Shown: positions 1 through 6,343, numbered from the stretch's first letter. The stretch: 15,130 nt of DNA from Microcaldota archaeon (GCA_026396425.1 JAPLWU010000035.1:1-15130); one strand, 5' to 3'. Notes: generated by a model not told the origin, from the letters alone. Made by a program: numbers and translations.

Positions 1-140
1 GAGGCAGTTTCTCAAGAAGCGTCGGAGATGCGGACTTGCCAACCGTGATGCGGTATGTGAGAGAGAACAACGACCCGTATCAGAGCGGTCTATCAAAGTT
101 CTTCTAAGAAGCCCACGCCTTTAGGCGTGGGAGCGTTCAC
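1..140 (+). mobile_element. Probable right-end remnant of an IS200/IS605-type (tnpB) element
   Basis: A perfect 8-bp hairpin, CCCACGCC-TTTA-GGCGTGGG (113-120/125-132, give or take one base), is followed by a TTCAC-like end at 136-140. Right ends of IS200/IS605 and tnpB-only elements often have this form, with the tnpB stop codon inside the hairpin. Here the frame from base 2 reads basic residues, an RCGLANRDAV stretch and then ends RSPRL at a TAG inside the hairpin, which resembles a tnpB C-terminus. A second frame ends YQSGLSKFF at 107 and cannot be excluded. The element lies immediately downstream of the gatE stop. It is cut by the window edge, so no transposase motif is visible. An ordinary hairpin terminator is the alternative. 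Confidence 0.4.
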
Positions 141-141
141 C

Positions 142-1092
142 TTACTGGCCCATCGTCTTTTTCACGTCTTCGGCTTCAGCTCTTAGCCTGTATTTCCTCA
201 TTATGCTCCCGAAATCGCTCTTCTCTTCCTTAATCGCTTTCTTCAGCTCGGCAGCGCCCATCTTCTTCAGGCCCAACTTCGTAACGGCTTCACTCGCGCT
301 CGCGCCCCCCGCCATCCCCTTGATTATTTCGGGAATTGCGGCCTTCACAAAAACATTTTTCGAGTAAAGCTTGAACATCTCGTAAACTCCCTCTTCGCCA
401 ATCGAATCAACGTTAACGCCATCCCTTCTCAGGCTCTTCATTGCGTCCTCGAGCGTTCCAGCGACAATTTTTGGTTCAATCCCCAACTCGCCCACAATCC
501 TCTCGAACAGCTGCAGGTATTTCGATTTCAATATCTTCTCGCGCAAGTCCTCGCTCAATTTTCCCTCCAGCTCCCCCCTCCTCTCCTCGAATGTTTTGGG
601 CAGATTCGAGCGTATTCTTTCCACTCTCTCGCGCGTTATTCGAACGGGCGTAACGTCAGTTTCGGGGTATAATCTCGCCTTGCCCGGAAGCGGGCGCATG
701 AACTCGCTCCCCCCATCGGCTAGAGCTCTTCTCGTCTCCTCAGGGACTTCGAGCACAAGAGCCCGCGCATACACCGCATCTAGCGCCCTCCTCGCCTTCC
801 CTTCCTCGTCGGCAACAATCGCGAACGCGTCCCAATCGCCCGCGCCGAGCAGTTTCCTAACTCCCGCAACCTCGCTTTCGCTTATGCTGTATTTTTCCAT
901 TTTCTCTCCGCTGTGGATGATTCCTCCGACCCCTGCAAGCGCCTTGGCATAATCGCTAAGCTCAGTCCCGTATCTCCTGTTCTCGCACAATTCCTTCCCT
1001 GCAAGCCCGCCGTATTTCGGCAAAAGCAGGGCGAGCGTCTTTCCCTTGTTGGCAAGCGTTTTCGCGATAAACTTACAATTCGTTTCGTTCAT
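142..1092 (-). CDS. gatE: Glutamyl-tRNA(Gln) amidotransferase subunit E, C-terminal part (GAD, helical and YqeY-like tail)
   Basis: This is the second part of the archaeal tRNA-dependent amidotransferase subunit that binds Glu-tRNA(Gln). Residues ~12-110 form the AspRS-like GAD insertion domain (KYGGLAGKEL, then RRYGTELSDYAKA and a GGIIHSGE stretch). Near residue 135 comes the conserved block MRPLPGKARLYPETDVTPV. The rest is the helical and YqeY-like tRNA-binding tail, ending in a lysine-rich stretch. It begins inside the end of the upstream ORF, in a different frame. ATG at 1092 is used here; TTG at 1098 and GTG at 1095 are in-frame alternatives. GGTGAT directly precedes the ATG and could serve for reinitiation. 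Identity as GatE is secure. Whether this is a separate protein or the far side of a frameshift is not decided. Confidence 0.9.
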   Translation of the reverse strand: MNETNCKFIAKTLANKGKTLALLLPKYGGLAGKELCENRRYGTELSDYAKALAGVGGIIHSGEKMEKYSISESEVAGVRKLLGAGDWDAFAIVADEEGKARRALDAVYARALVLEVPEETRRALADGGSEFMRPLPGKARLYPETDVTPVRITRERVERIRSNLPKTFEERRGELEGKLSEDLREKILKSKYLQLFERIVGELGIEPKIVAGTLEDAMKSLRRDGVNVDSIGEEGVYEMFKLYSKNVFVKAAIPEIIKGMAGGASASEAVTKLGLKKMGAAELKKAIKEEKSDFGSIMRKYRLRAEAEDVKKTMGQ

Positions 1093-1882
1093 CACCAAAT
1101 CTCGCCTTCAATTCGCCCGCAACTTCGACCAATCCATCCTGCCTTTTGACTTCCATGTCGACCATTTTCCCAATCAGCGAAAGCTCCTGCGCTCCCTTTA
1201 TCTCGACCCGCGCGCCCCGTTCGGTTGAAACATTCACGTCCTGCCTAATAGTGCCAATCCCGCGCTGGACTTTTCCGGTTGCCCGCAGCAGCATCCCCAG
1301 TTTTTTCGCAATTTCCTGCGCGTGCTCGCCGCTTTTTATGCTCGCGTCTGTGGCAATCTCAATGAGCGGAATTCCCAACCTATCGAGGCTGAAGGAGTTG
1401 AGGCCCTTATCGCTCTGCAGGATTCCCGCGCTCTCCTCCTCCAGGCAAATACCGGTTATGTCAACCTTTCCTTCGCTCGTCTCCATTCCGCCGTCCATTC
1501 CCACAATTGCCGTTCTCTGGAAGCCGCTGGTATTGCTCCCATCTATGACGGTTTTCCTCATCATCTGGATTTCGTCAACCACGTTCGCATTCAGAAGCAG
1601 GCACATCTCGATTACGATTTCGAGCGCCTCCCCATTCAAATCGTGCGGGGGCTCGTCGTCGCTCTCCACCAGGCAAGAGCATCCTTCTATGGCCTGATAC
1701 GCAATCTTCCTGTCCCTCACATACTCGTAAAGCGCGGCCGGGTCCACGTCGCCGAGCTCGCCCGCCACCACTCTCTGCTTCCTCCGAATAACGATTCCCC
1801 TTGCCCCGCTCAGGGAAGAGGAACAGTTGCAGAACAGCTTGTGCGTGTCGAGCCTCTGGTGTATCTCTATCCCGCACTTCAT
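1073..1882 (-). CDS. gatE: Glutamyl-tRNA(Gln) amidotransferase subunit E, N-terminal cradle part
   Basis: This is the kinase/cradle part of GatE, which phosphorylates the tRNA-bound glutamate and receives ammonia from GatD. It starts with the family signature GIEIHQRLDT and KLFCNC. CNC and CSC pairs could provide the zinc site. Further conserved blocks are RKTVIDGSNTSGFQRT (about residue 110), LEEESAG, SLDRLGIPLIEIAT and GTIRQDVNVS followed by VEIKGAQEL. It is 269 aa; with the downstream part (about 316 aa) it adds up to roughly one normal GatE. The ORF stops at 1073 just after the cradle, 20-26 bases into the next ORF. The start ATG at 1882 lies ~27 bases from a CTTTATATC box, so the mRNA is probably leaderless. 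Its partner gatD is elsewhere in the window. Confidence 0.92.
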   Translation of the reverse strand: MKCGIEIHQRLDTHKLFCNCSSSLSGARGIVIRRKQRVVAGELGDVDPAALYEYVRDRKIAYQAIEGCSCLVESDDEPPHDLNGEALEIVIEMCLLLNANVVDEIQMMRKTVIDGSNTSGFQRTAIVGMDGGMETSEGKVDITGICLEEESAGILQSDKGLNSFSLDRLGIPLIEIATDASIKSGEHAQEIAKKLGMLLRATGKVQRGIGTIRQDVNVSTERGARVEIKGAQELSLIGKMVDMEVKRQDGLVEVAGELKARFGDERNEL

Positions 1883-1904
1883 GCTTTTTCTTCTTCAGGG
1901 AAAT

Positions 1905-1913
1905 GATATAAAG
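1905..1913 (-). promoter_or_regulatory. TATA box of gatE
   Basis: CTTTATATC on the minus strand is centred ~27 bases before the gatE ATG (1882), the spacing expected for an archaeal TATA box on a leaderless transcript. Confidence 0.55.
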
Positions 1914-1953
1914 TTATTTGGTTGCGCGGCTCCAAACAGTCGTATGGGAAGCC

Positions 1954-1981
1954 TTTTAAATATATAAGCCCAAACTTATAT
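1954..1981 (+). promoter_or_regulatory. TATA box and operator-like inverted repeat of the arsR-type operon
   Basis: An A/T box, TTTTAAATATATAA (1954-1967), precedes the GTG start at 1984 by about 25 bases, fitting a leaderless transcript. Overlapping its end is a perfect 7-bp inverted repeat, ATATAAG (1962-1968) and CTTATAT (1975-1981), with a 6-bp spacer. It covers the space between TATA box and start codon. A dimeric ArsR-family repressor bound here would block transcription, so autoregulation is likely. Confidence 0.55.
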
Positions 1982-1983
1982 TC

Positions 1984-2232
1984 GTGAAAAACAATATACT
2001 CCGCGCGGTTTCGGATGAAACTCGACTCTTGATGCTGGGGCACCTATCGAAATGCGAGCTGTGCGCCTGCATGCTGCCGAAAATGCTCAAGAAATCGCAG
2101 CCCGCAGTCTCGCAGCACCTCTCGGTTCTCAAGTCGGCGGGTCTCGTCTCCTTCAGGCGCGATGGCGCGAAGAGGCTTTACTCGCTCACGGCAAAGGGAA
2201 GGCGCGTCCTTTCCGACATTTCGAAGTGGTAG
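1984..2232 (+). CDS. ArsR/SmtB-family winged-helix repressor with a thiol (metalloid-type) site
   Basis: This 82-aa protein has the compact winged-helix fold of ArsR-family repressors, which release DNA when a metal or metalloid binds. Residues 1-20 (AVSDETRLLMLGHL) match the family's first helices. The recognition region SQPAVSQHLSVLKSAGLV is followed by a wing, FRRDGAKRLYSL. Three cysteines, C24, C27 and C29, lie in CELCAC, where classical ArsR carries its As(III)/Sb(III)-binding ELCVCDLC motif; the spacing differs slightly, so the exact inducer is uncertain. The start is GTG at 1984, supported by TATA spacing. It leads an operon with a mini-thioredoxin and a permease, and an inverted repeat at its promoter suggests autoregulation. 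Confidence 0.9.
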   Translation: MKNNILRAVSDETRLLMLGHLSKCELCACMLPKMLKKSQPAVSQHLSVLKSAGLVSFRRDGAKRLYSLTAKGRRVLSDISKW

Positions 2233-2284
2233 ATGACAGAGGCGAATGGCGGAAAGGCAGGGTTTAGACGCGAATGGTGAACAC

Positions 2285-2518
2285 ATGAAAATAGAAATAT
2301 TCGGAAGCGGGTGCTCCAAATGCAGGGAACTCGAGAAAAGGGCCAAGGAGGCGGCAAAAAAGGCGGGCCTCAAGGCCGAGGTAACTCACGTTTTCGACAT
2401 GAACGAGATAATCGAGCGCGGAATAATCTCGGTTCCGGCCCTTGCCGTTGATGGCAAAATAGTGATTTCCGGAAAACTGCCCGAACTTTCCGAACTAATC
2501 CAAATCCTGAAGAAGTGA
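2285..2518 (+). CDS. Small thioredoxin-like protein (redox-active disulfide type)
   Basis: This 77-aa minimal thioredoxin/glutaredoxin fold begins with a beta strand, MKIEIFGSG, and the active-site motif CSKC at residues 10-13. A helix and a middle strand follow, then the cis-proline loop (SVPALAVDGK) near residue 50 and a final helix. It lacks the N-terminal strand-helix of full thioredoxins, as in the archaeal 'redox-active disulfide protein 2' group. ATG at 2285 is preferred over the upstream in-frame ATG at 2246, because GGTGAA lies 6-9 bases before it and the fold starts there. It sits 52 bases after the ArsR-type gene and 4 bases before the permease gene. A role in delivering electrons or thiols to the transport module is inferred from context. 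Confidence 0.88.
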   Translation: MKIEIFGSGCSKCRELEKRAKEAAKKAGLKAEVTHVFDMNEIIERGIISVPALAVDGKIVISGKLPELSELIQILKK

Positions 2519-2522
2519 GCAA

Positions 2523-3626
2523 ATGAACGACATAAGTAAATTCATCCTTTTCTCAGCCGTCTTCGTCTTACTTTTCTTCCTCCCAGTCCCGGCTCCGGCG
2601 GACTCTTTCCTGATGGCGGGCGTGGTGATGCTCCACGAATACGCGAGGGAGCACGTTCTGACGTGCCTAATCCCCGCCTTCTTCATAGCAGGAGCAATCA
2701 CCGCTCTTCTCAAAAAAGAAGCGGTTCTCAAATACCTCGGGCCGAGGGCAAACAAACCCGTGGCATACGGAGTTGCTGCCGTTTCCGGCTCAATTCTCGC
2801 CGTCTGCTCGTGCACAATCCTCCCCCTCTTTGCGGGAATATGGAAAAGGGGCGCGGGCCTCGGCCCTGCAATAACACTTCTTTATTCGGGCCCGGCAATC
2901 AACATAGCCGCGATTTTTCTAACTGCTTCGGTTCTCGGTTTCCAATTCGGCCTTGCAAGGGCTGTTGCAGCGATTTCGCTTTCAATCGTAATCGGCCTCG
3001 TAATGGCTTTTCTATTCTCGAAGGAAAACCAAAAGTCCGGCGAGTTCGTTTCCGAATCGAAAACCGATTTGGCTCTCGGCACAGCCGTCATTTTCATATT
3101 TCTGCAGATTCTTTTCCTAATCGTAAACGGTCTTCAAATCGAATTCGGGCTCAAGCTTTTGCTTTTCGCAATCCTGCTCGCGGCAGTAACCTATTTCGCA
3201 GTCTTCAGGCTTCCGCGCGAAAACACAAACGAATGGCTGTCGGAAACGTGGGAATTCTCCAAAATGATTCTGCCGGTCCTTTTCGCAGGAGTTTTTATCG
3301 CAGGAGTTGCCGAATTCCTGCTTCCGGGCGAATTGGTTTACTCCTACGTGGGCGGGAACGGCCTGTTCGCCAACCTGCTCGCCTCAATATTCGGGGCATT
3401 CATGTACTTCTGCACGCTTACCGAGGTTCCAATAGTTCAGGCTCTTACTTTCAAGGGGATGGGCTCGGGCCCGGCCCTCGCCCTGCTTCTGGCAGGTCCC
3501 TCCCTGTCCCTGCCCTCGATGCTCGTAATAAACCGCATCTTGGGGACGAAAAAAACAGTTGCTTACGTGCTCCTCGTAATCCTGTTCTCAACCGCCGCGG
3601 GAATGGTTTTCGGGAGTTTGGCGTAG
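2523..3626 (+). CDS. ArsP/COG0701-type permease (SO_0444/DUF318-like)
   Basis: This 367-aa polytopic membrane protein has about eight hydrophobic segments. It has the two-repeat structure of the COG0701 permeases. In the first half, VCSCTILPLFAGIW (C95, C97) is followed by GAGLGPAITLLYSGPAINI. In the second half, CTLTEVPIVQAL is followed by GMGSGPALALLLAGPSLSLP. Members such as ArsP export trivalent organoarsenicals, and others act on different thiophilic compounds. The CSC pair may bind the substrate, and the ArsR-type repressor upstream carries a matching Cys site. Start ATG 2523 follows the thioredoxin stop by 4 bases, implying coupled translation. The hydrophilic loop near residues 165-180 is the most variable part. 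Substrate is not shown by sequence; arsenic is the best guess. Confidence 0.88.
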   Translation: MNDISKFILFSAVFVLLFFLPVPAPADSFLMAGVVMLHEYAREHVLTCLIPAFFIAGAITALLKKEAVLKYLGPRANKPVAYGVAAVSGSILAVCSCTILPLFAGIWKRGAGLGPAITLLYSGPAINIAAIFLTASVLGFQFGLARAVAAISLSIVIGLVMAFLFSKENQKSGEFVSESKTDLALGTAVIFIFLQILFLIVNGLQIEFGLKLLLFAILLAAVTYFAVFRLPRENTNEWLSETWEFSKMILPVLFAGVFIAGVAEFLLPGELVYSYVGGNGLFANLLASIFGAFMYFCTLTEVPIVQALTFKGMGSGPALALLLAGPSLSLPSMLVINRILGTKKTVAYVLLVILFSTAAGMVFGSLA

Positions 3627-3686
3627 TCGTTTCTCGCCCCTAACACTCCTCCATCTCGGCTCGGAGGTTGAGAATTATCCCCTCCC

Positions 3687-4313
3687 TTAATCGGTTCTCG
3701 CATCGAGAATTGAAATCTCTCCAGCCCTTCCGTTCAGCCTTGTAAGAACCGGCCTTCCCCCGTTCACGAAAACCTCGTTTATGCAGCACGGGCTCTGGGC
3801 GAGCCTGAGCATTTCTTCCACGCCCCTAAGTTCGAGCACGCTCGCAAGGCACACGCGGTTCGCGATTCCATTGCCAACCAACATTACCGTATTGCCAAGC
3901 CTCCCGGTCCTCAGTTCGTCCACCAAATTATCGAAAGCCCCCCCAACTCTTTCAATCGCCTGGCCGAACGTCTCGCCGCCGTGGATTTTTGCGAGTCTGT
4001 CGACTTCGGCAACACTGTTGGGAATGGGCAAACCAGTGGCCCTCCCCTGGTCCTTTTCGTCGAGAGCCGGGGCTATTATCACTCTCGGTCCCGTTCTCAT
4101 ACTGCCCAATATGGCATTGGCAGTCTGCAGGTTCCTCGCATTCGGGCTTATGATTACGGTGTCGACTAGCAGCTTCCGCTCGGCGAATTCTCTGCCAACC
4201 TCTCGTGCCTGCGCAACCCCCCGTTCATTTAAGTTGAGGTGCGGGTGCGAGAAAGTCCTGGTTCTCACTGCCTCGGTCTCCCCGTGCCTCACGATTATCA
4301 AACGCCTTTCCAT
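3687..4313 (-). CDS. Histidine-phosphatase (phosphoglycerate mutase) family protein, degenerate active site
   Basis: This 208-aa protein opens LIIVRHGETEA, the phosphohistidine-forming RHG motif (R9, H10). It retains R60 in SPNARNLQTA and an acidic E86 in DEKDQG, as in cofactor-dependent mutases and phosphatases. The second catalytic histidine, normally in a VSHG block, is replaced by asparagine: MLVGNGIANR, N148. Activity may therefore be lost or altered. ATG at 4313 is chosen over the in-frame TTG at 4331, because GGTGAG lies 5 bases before it and the fold starts directly. No TATA-like box precedes the gene. It may share the transcript of the HTH gene upstream, across a hairpin-rich stretch. 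Its substrate cannot be told from sequence. Confidence 0.85.
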   Translation of the reverse strand: MERRLIIVRHGETEAVRTRTFSHPHLNLNERGVAQAREVGREFAERKLLVDTVIISPNARNLQTANAILGSMRTGPRVIIAPALDEKDQGRATGLPIPNSVAEVDRLAKIHGGETFGQAIERVGGAFDNLVDELRTGRLGNTVMLVGNGIANRVCLASVLELRGVEEMLRLAQSPCCINEVFVNGGRPVLTRLNGRAGEISILDARTD

Positions 4314-4339
4314 CCAACTCACCCTTTGCAAACTTCGCA

Positions 4340-4523
4340 GGACTAGCGCTGACGCTAGCCCGGCGAATTCTCCTTCGCCTCATCTCGCTATTCGAAAGGC
4401 GAATGCCCCGCCTTACTCGTCTCCAATCCTTTTCGGTCGCCTTGCGGGCGCTAACCACATACCCACGCCCTCGGCGCGGGTTATCGATGGCCGCAAGCCC
4501 ACTCAGTCGGGCGTGAGTATGTG
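4340..4523 (-). ncRNA. Candidate structured RNA or leader between HTH and phosphatase genes
   Basis: This 200-base gap holds a row of hairpins. Stems: 4340-4348/4353-4361 (CTAGCG core), 4362-4367/4374-4379 (GGCGAA/TTCGCC), 4390-4394/4400-4404, 4435-4441/4447-4456 with a bulge, 4462-4469/4473-4480, and a long 15-bp stem 4456-4470/4509-4523. The last two compete for the same bases. In three of them the only mismatch is C-A on the plus strand but a G-U wobble on the minus strand, so the RNA is best read as minus-strand, the direction of the flanking genes. No SRP RNA, RNase P RNA or tRNA signature was recognised. An IS-derived palindromic element is the alternative. Confidence 0.45.
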
Positions 4524-4534
4524 ACCGTAGTTAG

Positions 4535-4813
4535 TCATCTCCCCAGCTCGCCCCCGCCTTCTTTTTCAAGTTCCTGCAGCGCCCTCCACACAGTCATGTG
4601 GGAAACGCCCAAAACATCCGCGACGGCGCGCACGCTGAGCAGCTCGTTGAAGTACAAATCCCTCGCGAGCTCAACTTTCTCCTCGCTGAGCGCCCGCGTC
4701 CTGCCACTCCTAGAAATAGCAGCAATGCCCGAAAATAATCCTCTCTGCGCTTCGCTCCTTCCGTCCCTCACCCGACTGGACTTCGGTCCGGATTCTTGCC
4801 ATCCGTTCATCAC
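4535..4813 (-). CDS. Small helix-turn-helix protein of the resolvase C-terminal type
   Basis: The last ~50 of 92 residues form a helix-turn-helix resembling the DNA-binding tail of serine recombinases: SGRTRALSEEKVELARDLY, then SVRAVADVLGVSHMTVWRAL. No catalytic resolvase domain is present, so it is a stand-alone binder or a relic. The N-terminal ~40 residues look unlike a folded domain. The best ribosome binding site (GGAGGTG, 4827-4833) sits 6 bases before ATG 4820, which opens a different frame that runs 36 codons to a stop. In this frame the choices are GTG 4813 or ATG 4810. One extra base in the early part would reconcile the two. A TATA box lies at 4865-4876. Confidence 0.7.
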   Translation of the reverse strand: MMNGWQESGPKSSRVRDGRSEAQRGLFSGIAAISRSGRTRALSEEKVELARDLYFNELLSVRAVADVLGVSHMTVWRALQELEKEGGGELGR

Positions 4814-4864
4814 CCGACATTTTTCGCACCTCCGTTGATTTTGTTGGCTACTATTCCTCGGCGT

Positions 4865-4876
4865 GAATATATAAAG
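4865..4876 (-). promoter_or_regulatory. TATA box of the HTH gene
   Basis: CTTTATATATTC on the minus strand predicts transcription from about 4845, giving a ~25-base leader that contains the GGAGGTG site before ATG 4820. Confidence 0.5.
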
Positions 4877-4916
4877 ATATGTAACAAGAAGAGGCTCCGC
4901 CCCTCTCTACACCCCC

Positions 4917-4931
4917 GAAAAAAATAAAATT
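4917..4931 (-). terminator. Poly-T terminator of gatD
   Basis: The minus strand reads TTTTATTTTTTTC just downstream of the gatD stop and its tail copy. Oligo-T runs like this end transcription in archaea. It also separates gatD from the next promoter on the same strand. Confidence 0.55.
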
Positions 4932-4933
4932 AC

Positions 4934-4969
4934 TTACTCGAAATCCTTCTCCACTTCAGTTCTCGCGCC
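4934..4969 (-). pseudogene. Remnant of a second gatD 3' end
   Basis: Eleven bases after the gatD stop codon the minus strand encodes GARTEVEKDFE and a stop, repeating the gatD C-terminus PRTEVEKDFE. The two 30-base stretches differ at five codons, ACC/ACT, GTC/GTG, GAC/GAT, GAA/GAG and TAG/TAA, and all changes are synonymous. The copy lies in a frame of its own and has no start. It looks like the preserved tail of a diverged gatD allele rather than a recent tandem slip. Confidence 0.7.
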
Positions 4970-4979
4970 AAATTCCCAA

Positions 4980-6317
4980 CTATTCGAAGTCCTTCTCGAC
5001 TTCGGTTCTCGGTTCGAGCTCGCCCACCAAATTCTCATTCATTTTTTTCTTCGCTTCCCCGCCCGAATAGTTCCCAAGCAGCCATTTCAATTTTACGTAG
5101 GCGAGTTCTGGGTGCATGTCGCCCGCCCCAATAACTCCGATTTTCTCAAGCTCCCGCGCGGTGCTGTAGACGTTCATGTTCACCCTTCCGTAGATGCATT
5201 GCGACGCCATCACCACAACACAACCATCCGCAACGAGTCGCCTCACAACTTCAAATATTCTAGAGTTCTCGCTCGCAATTTTATCGTCATTCACAGGCAT
5301 CTGCCCCAATCCGGTCCCTTCAATAACAAGCCCTTTGTATCCATTCTCCGCAAAATAACCCAGCTGCTTCGCGTGCATTCCAGGAAATATTTTCACGAGC
5401 GCGACTTTGTCTTCGAACTTATTTGCTAGTTTAAGTTTTGTTTTCGTTTTTTCCTTATTCTTTTTCGCGTAGCTCTCGCCAAGCATCTCTATCTTTCCAT
5501 TTTCATAACCAATTTTTGCAATTGGTTTCACATTCACGCTCCTGAAGGCGTCGCGCCTGCTCGTGTGCATTTTTCGAACTTTCGTTCCGGAGTGCACCAA
5601 ACAAAAATCATCCTCGAGCGAGCCGTGCATGCATACTCCGACTCCGGCAAAATCGCTCCCGACCAAAAATCTCGCCGCGCAAACCAGGTTCATGGCGGCA
5701 TCGCTCGAGCCCCTGTCGCTGCTCCTCTGCGCCCCCACGAGCAAAACCCCGACCGGCAGATTCTGGAGCATGAAGGAAAGCGCGGCTGAAGAGTAGCCCA
5801 TCGTGTCCGTCCCGTGCAGAATTATCACTCCATCGGCCCCGGCTTCAATTTCCTTGGCAACCTCGCTCGCAATTTTCGCGTAGTGCTCGAATCGCATCTC
5901 CTCTGAAAGCACCTGCATTATCAACCTTCCTCTTATGTTCGCGATTTCCGCGAGTTCTGGAACTGCGGCTATGAGCTCGTCAGCGGAATATGCCGCAACT
6001 ACTCCCCCCGTCCTATAATCCACCTTCGAGGCAATCGTCCCCCCGACGGCGAGAATCGAAATCGTTTTCTTTTTCGAATCGTGCGAAGCTTTGTTGGCAG
6101 TAACTGTCGCCACTTTCCCGCCCTTTTTCACCAATCCGATTTTCTGGCCCTTGTACTCGACGCCAATGTTATACCCGTTCGACAGCTTTAGCACGATGCA
6201 TTCCGGATCGCCGTCCCCTCTAGGCATGAGCATTCCCTCCCTCTCACCCACCCTAATCGCATCCCCCTCGCCTGCGCCCGCCTTCTCGAAAGCTCGCCTT
6301 ATCTCCTCGGAATACAG
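4980..6317 (-). CDS. gatD: Glutamyl-tRNA(Gln) amidotransferase subunit D (L-asparaginase-like glutaminase)
   Basis: GatD hydrolyses glutamine and passes ammonia to GatE, which amidates Glu-tRNA(Gln). The N-terminal small beta domain includes LKLSNGYNIGVEYKG. The asparaginase-type catalytic motifs follow: GGTIASK, ILHGTDTMGYS and GAQRSSDRGSSDAAMNL. GTKVRKMHTSRRDAF and ASQCIYGRVNMNVYST are typical of the GatD subgroup. The first start in common use is GTG 6251, but the frame stays open upstream and encodes LYSEEIRRAFEKAGAGEGD, matching the family's usual N-terminus. The only plausible initiator there is CTG at 6317, giving 445 aa. A TATA-like box at 6344-6354 fits. A diverged copy of the last codons lies downstream. 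Confidence 0.93.
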   Translation of the reverse strand: MYSEEIRRAFEKAGAGEGDAIRVGEREGMLMPRGDGDPECIVLKLSNGYNIGVEYKGQKIGLVKKGGKVATVTANKASHDSKKKTISILAVGGTIASKVDYRTGGVVAAYSADELIAAVPELAEIANIRGRLIMQVLSEEMRFEHYAKIASEVAKEIEAGADGVIILHGTDTMGYSSAALSFMLQNLPVGVLLVGAQRSSDRGSSDAAMNLVCAARFLVGSDFAGVGVCMHGSLEDDFCLVHSGTKVRKMHTSRRDAFRSVNVKPIAKIGYENGKIEMLGESYAKKNKEKTKTKLKLANKFEDKVALVKIFPGMHAKQLGYFAENGYKGLVIEGTGLGQMPVNDDKIASENSRIFEVVRRLVADGCVVVMASQCIYGRVNMNVYSTARELEKIGVIGAGDMHPELAYVKLKWLLGNYSGGEAKKKMNENLVGELEPRTEVEKDFE

Positions 6318-6343
6318 AAAACCACCGAACTTATTCTTTTGGC

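Noticed and set aside
1322..1906. 194-aa plus-strand open frame inside gatE
   Set aside because: Antisense to conserved GatE motifs; GatE has full family signatures.
3627..3686. CCTCC/GGAGG hairpin after the permease gene as a terminator
   Set aside because: Stem of 5 bp and no T-run after it; too weak to call.
4225..4458. 77-aa minus-strand open frame over the hairpin array
   Set aside because: Arg-rich, no family features, and overlaps the phosphatase start in another frame; the stems explain its base composition better.
3781..4524. 247-aa plus-strand open frame over the phosphatase gene
   Set aside because: Ser/Pro-rich antisense reading; the RHGETE motif is on the minus strand.
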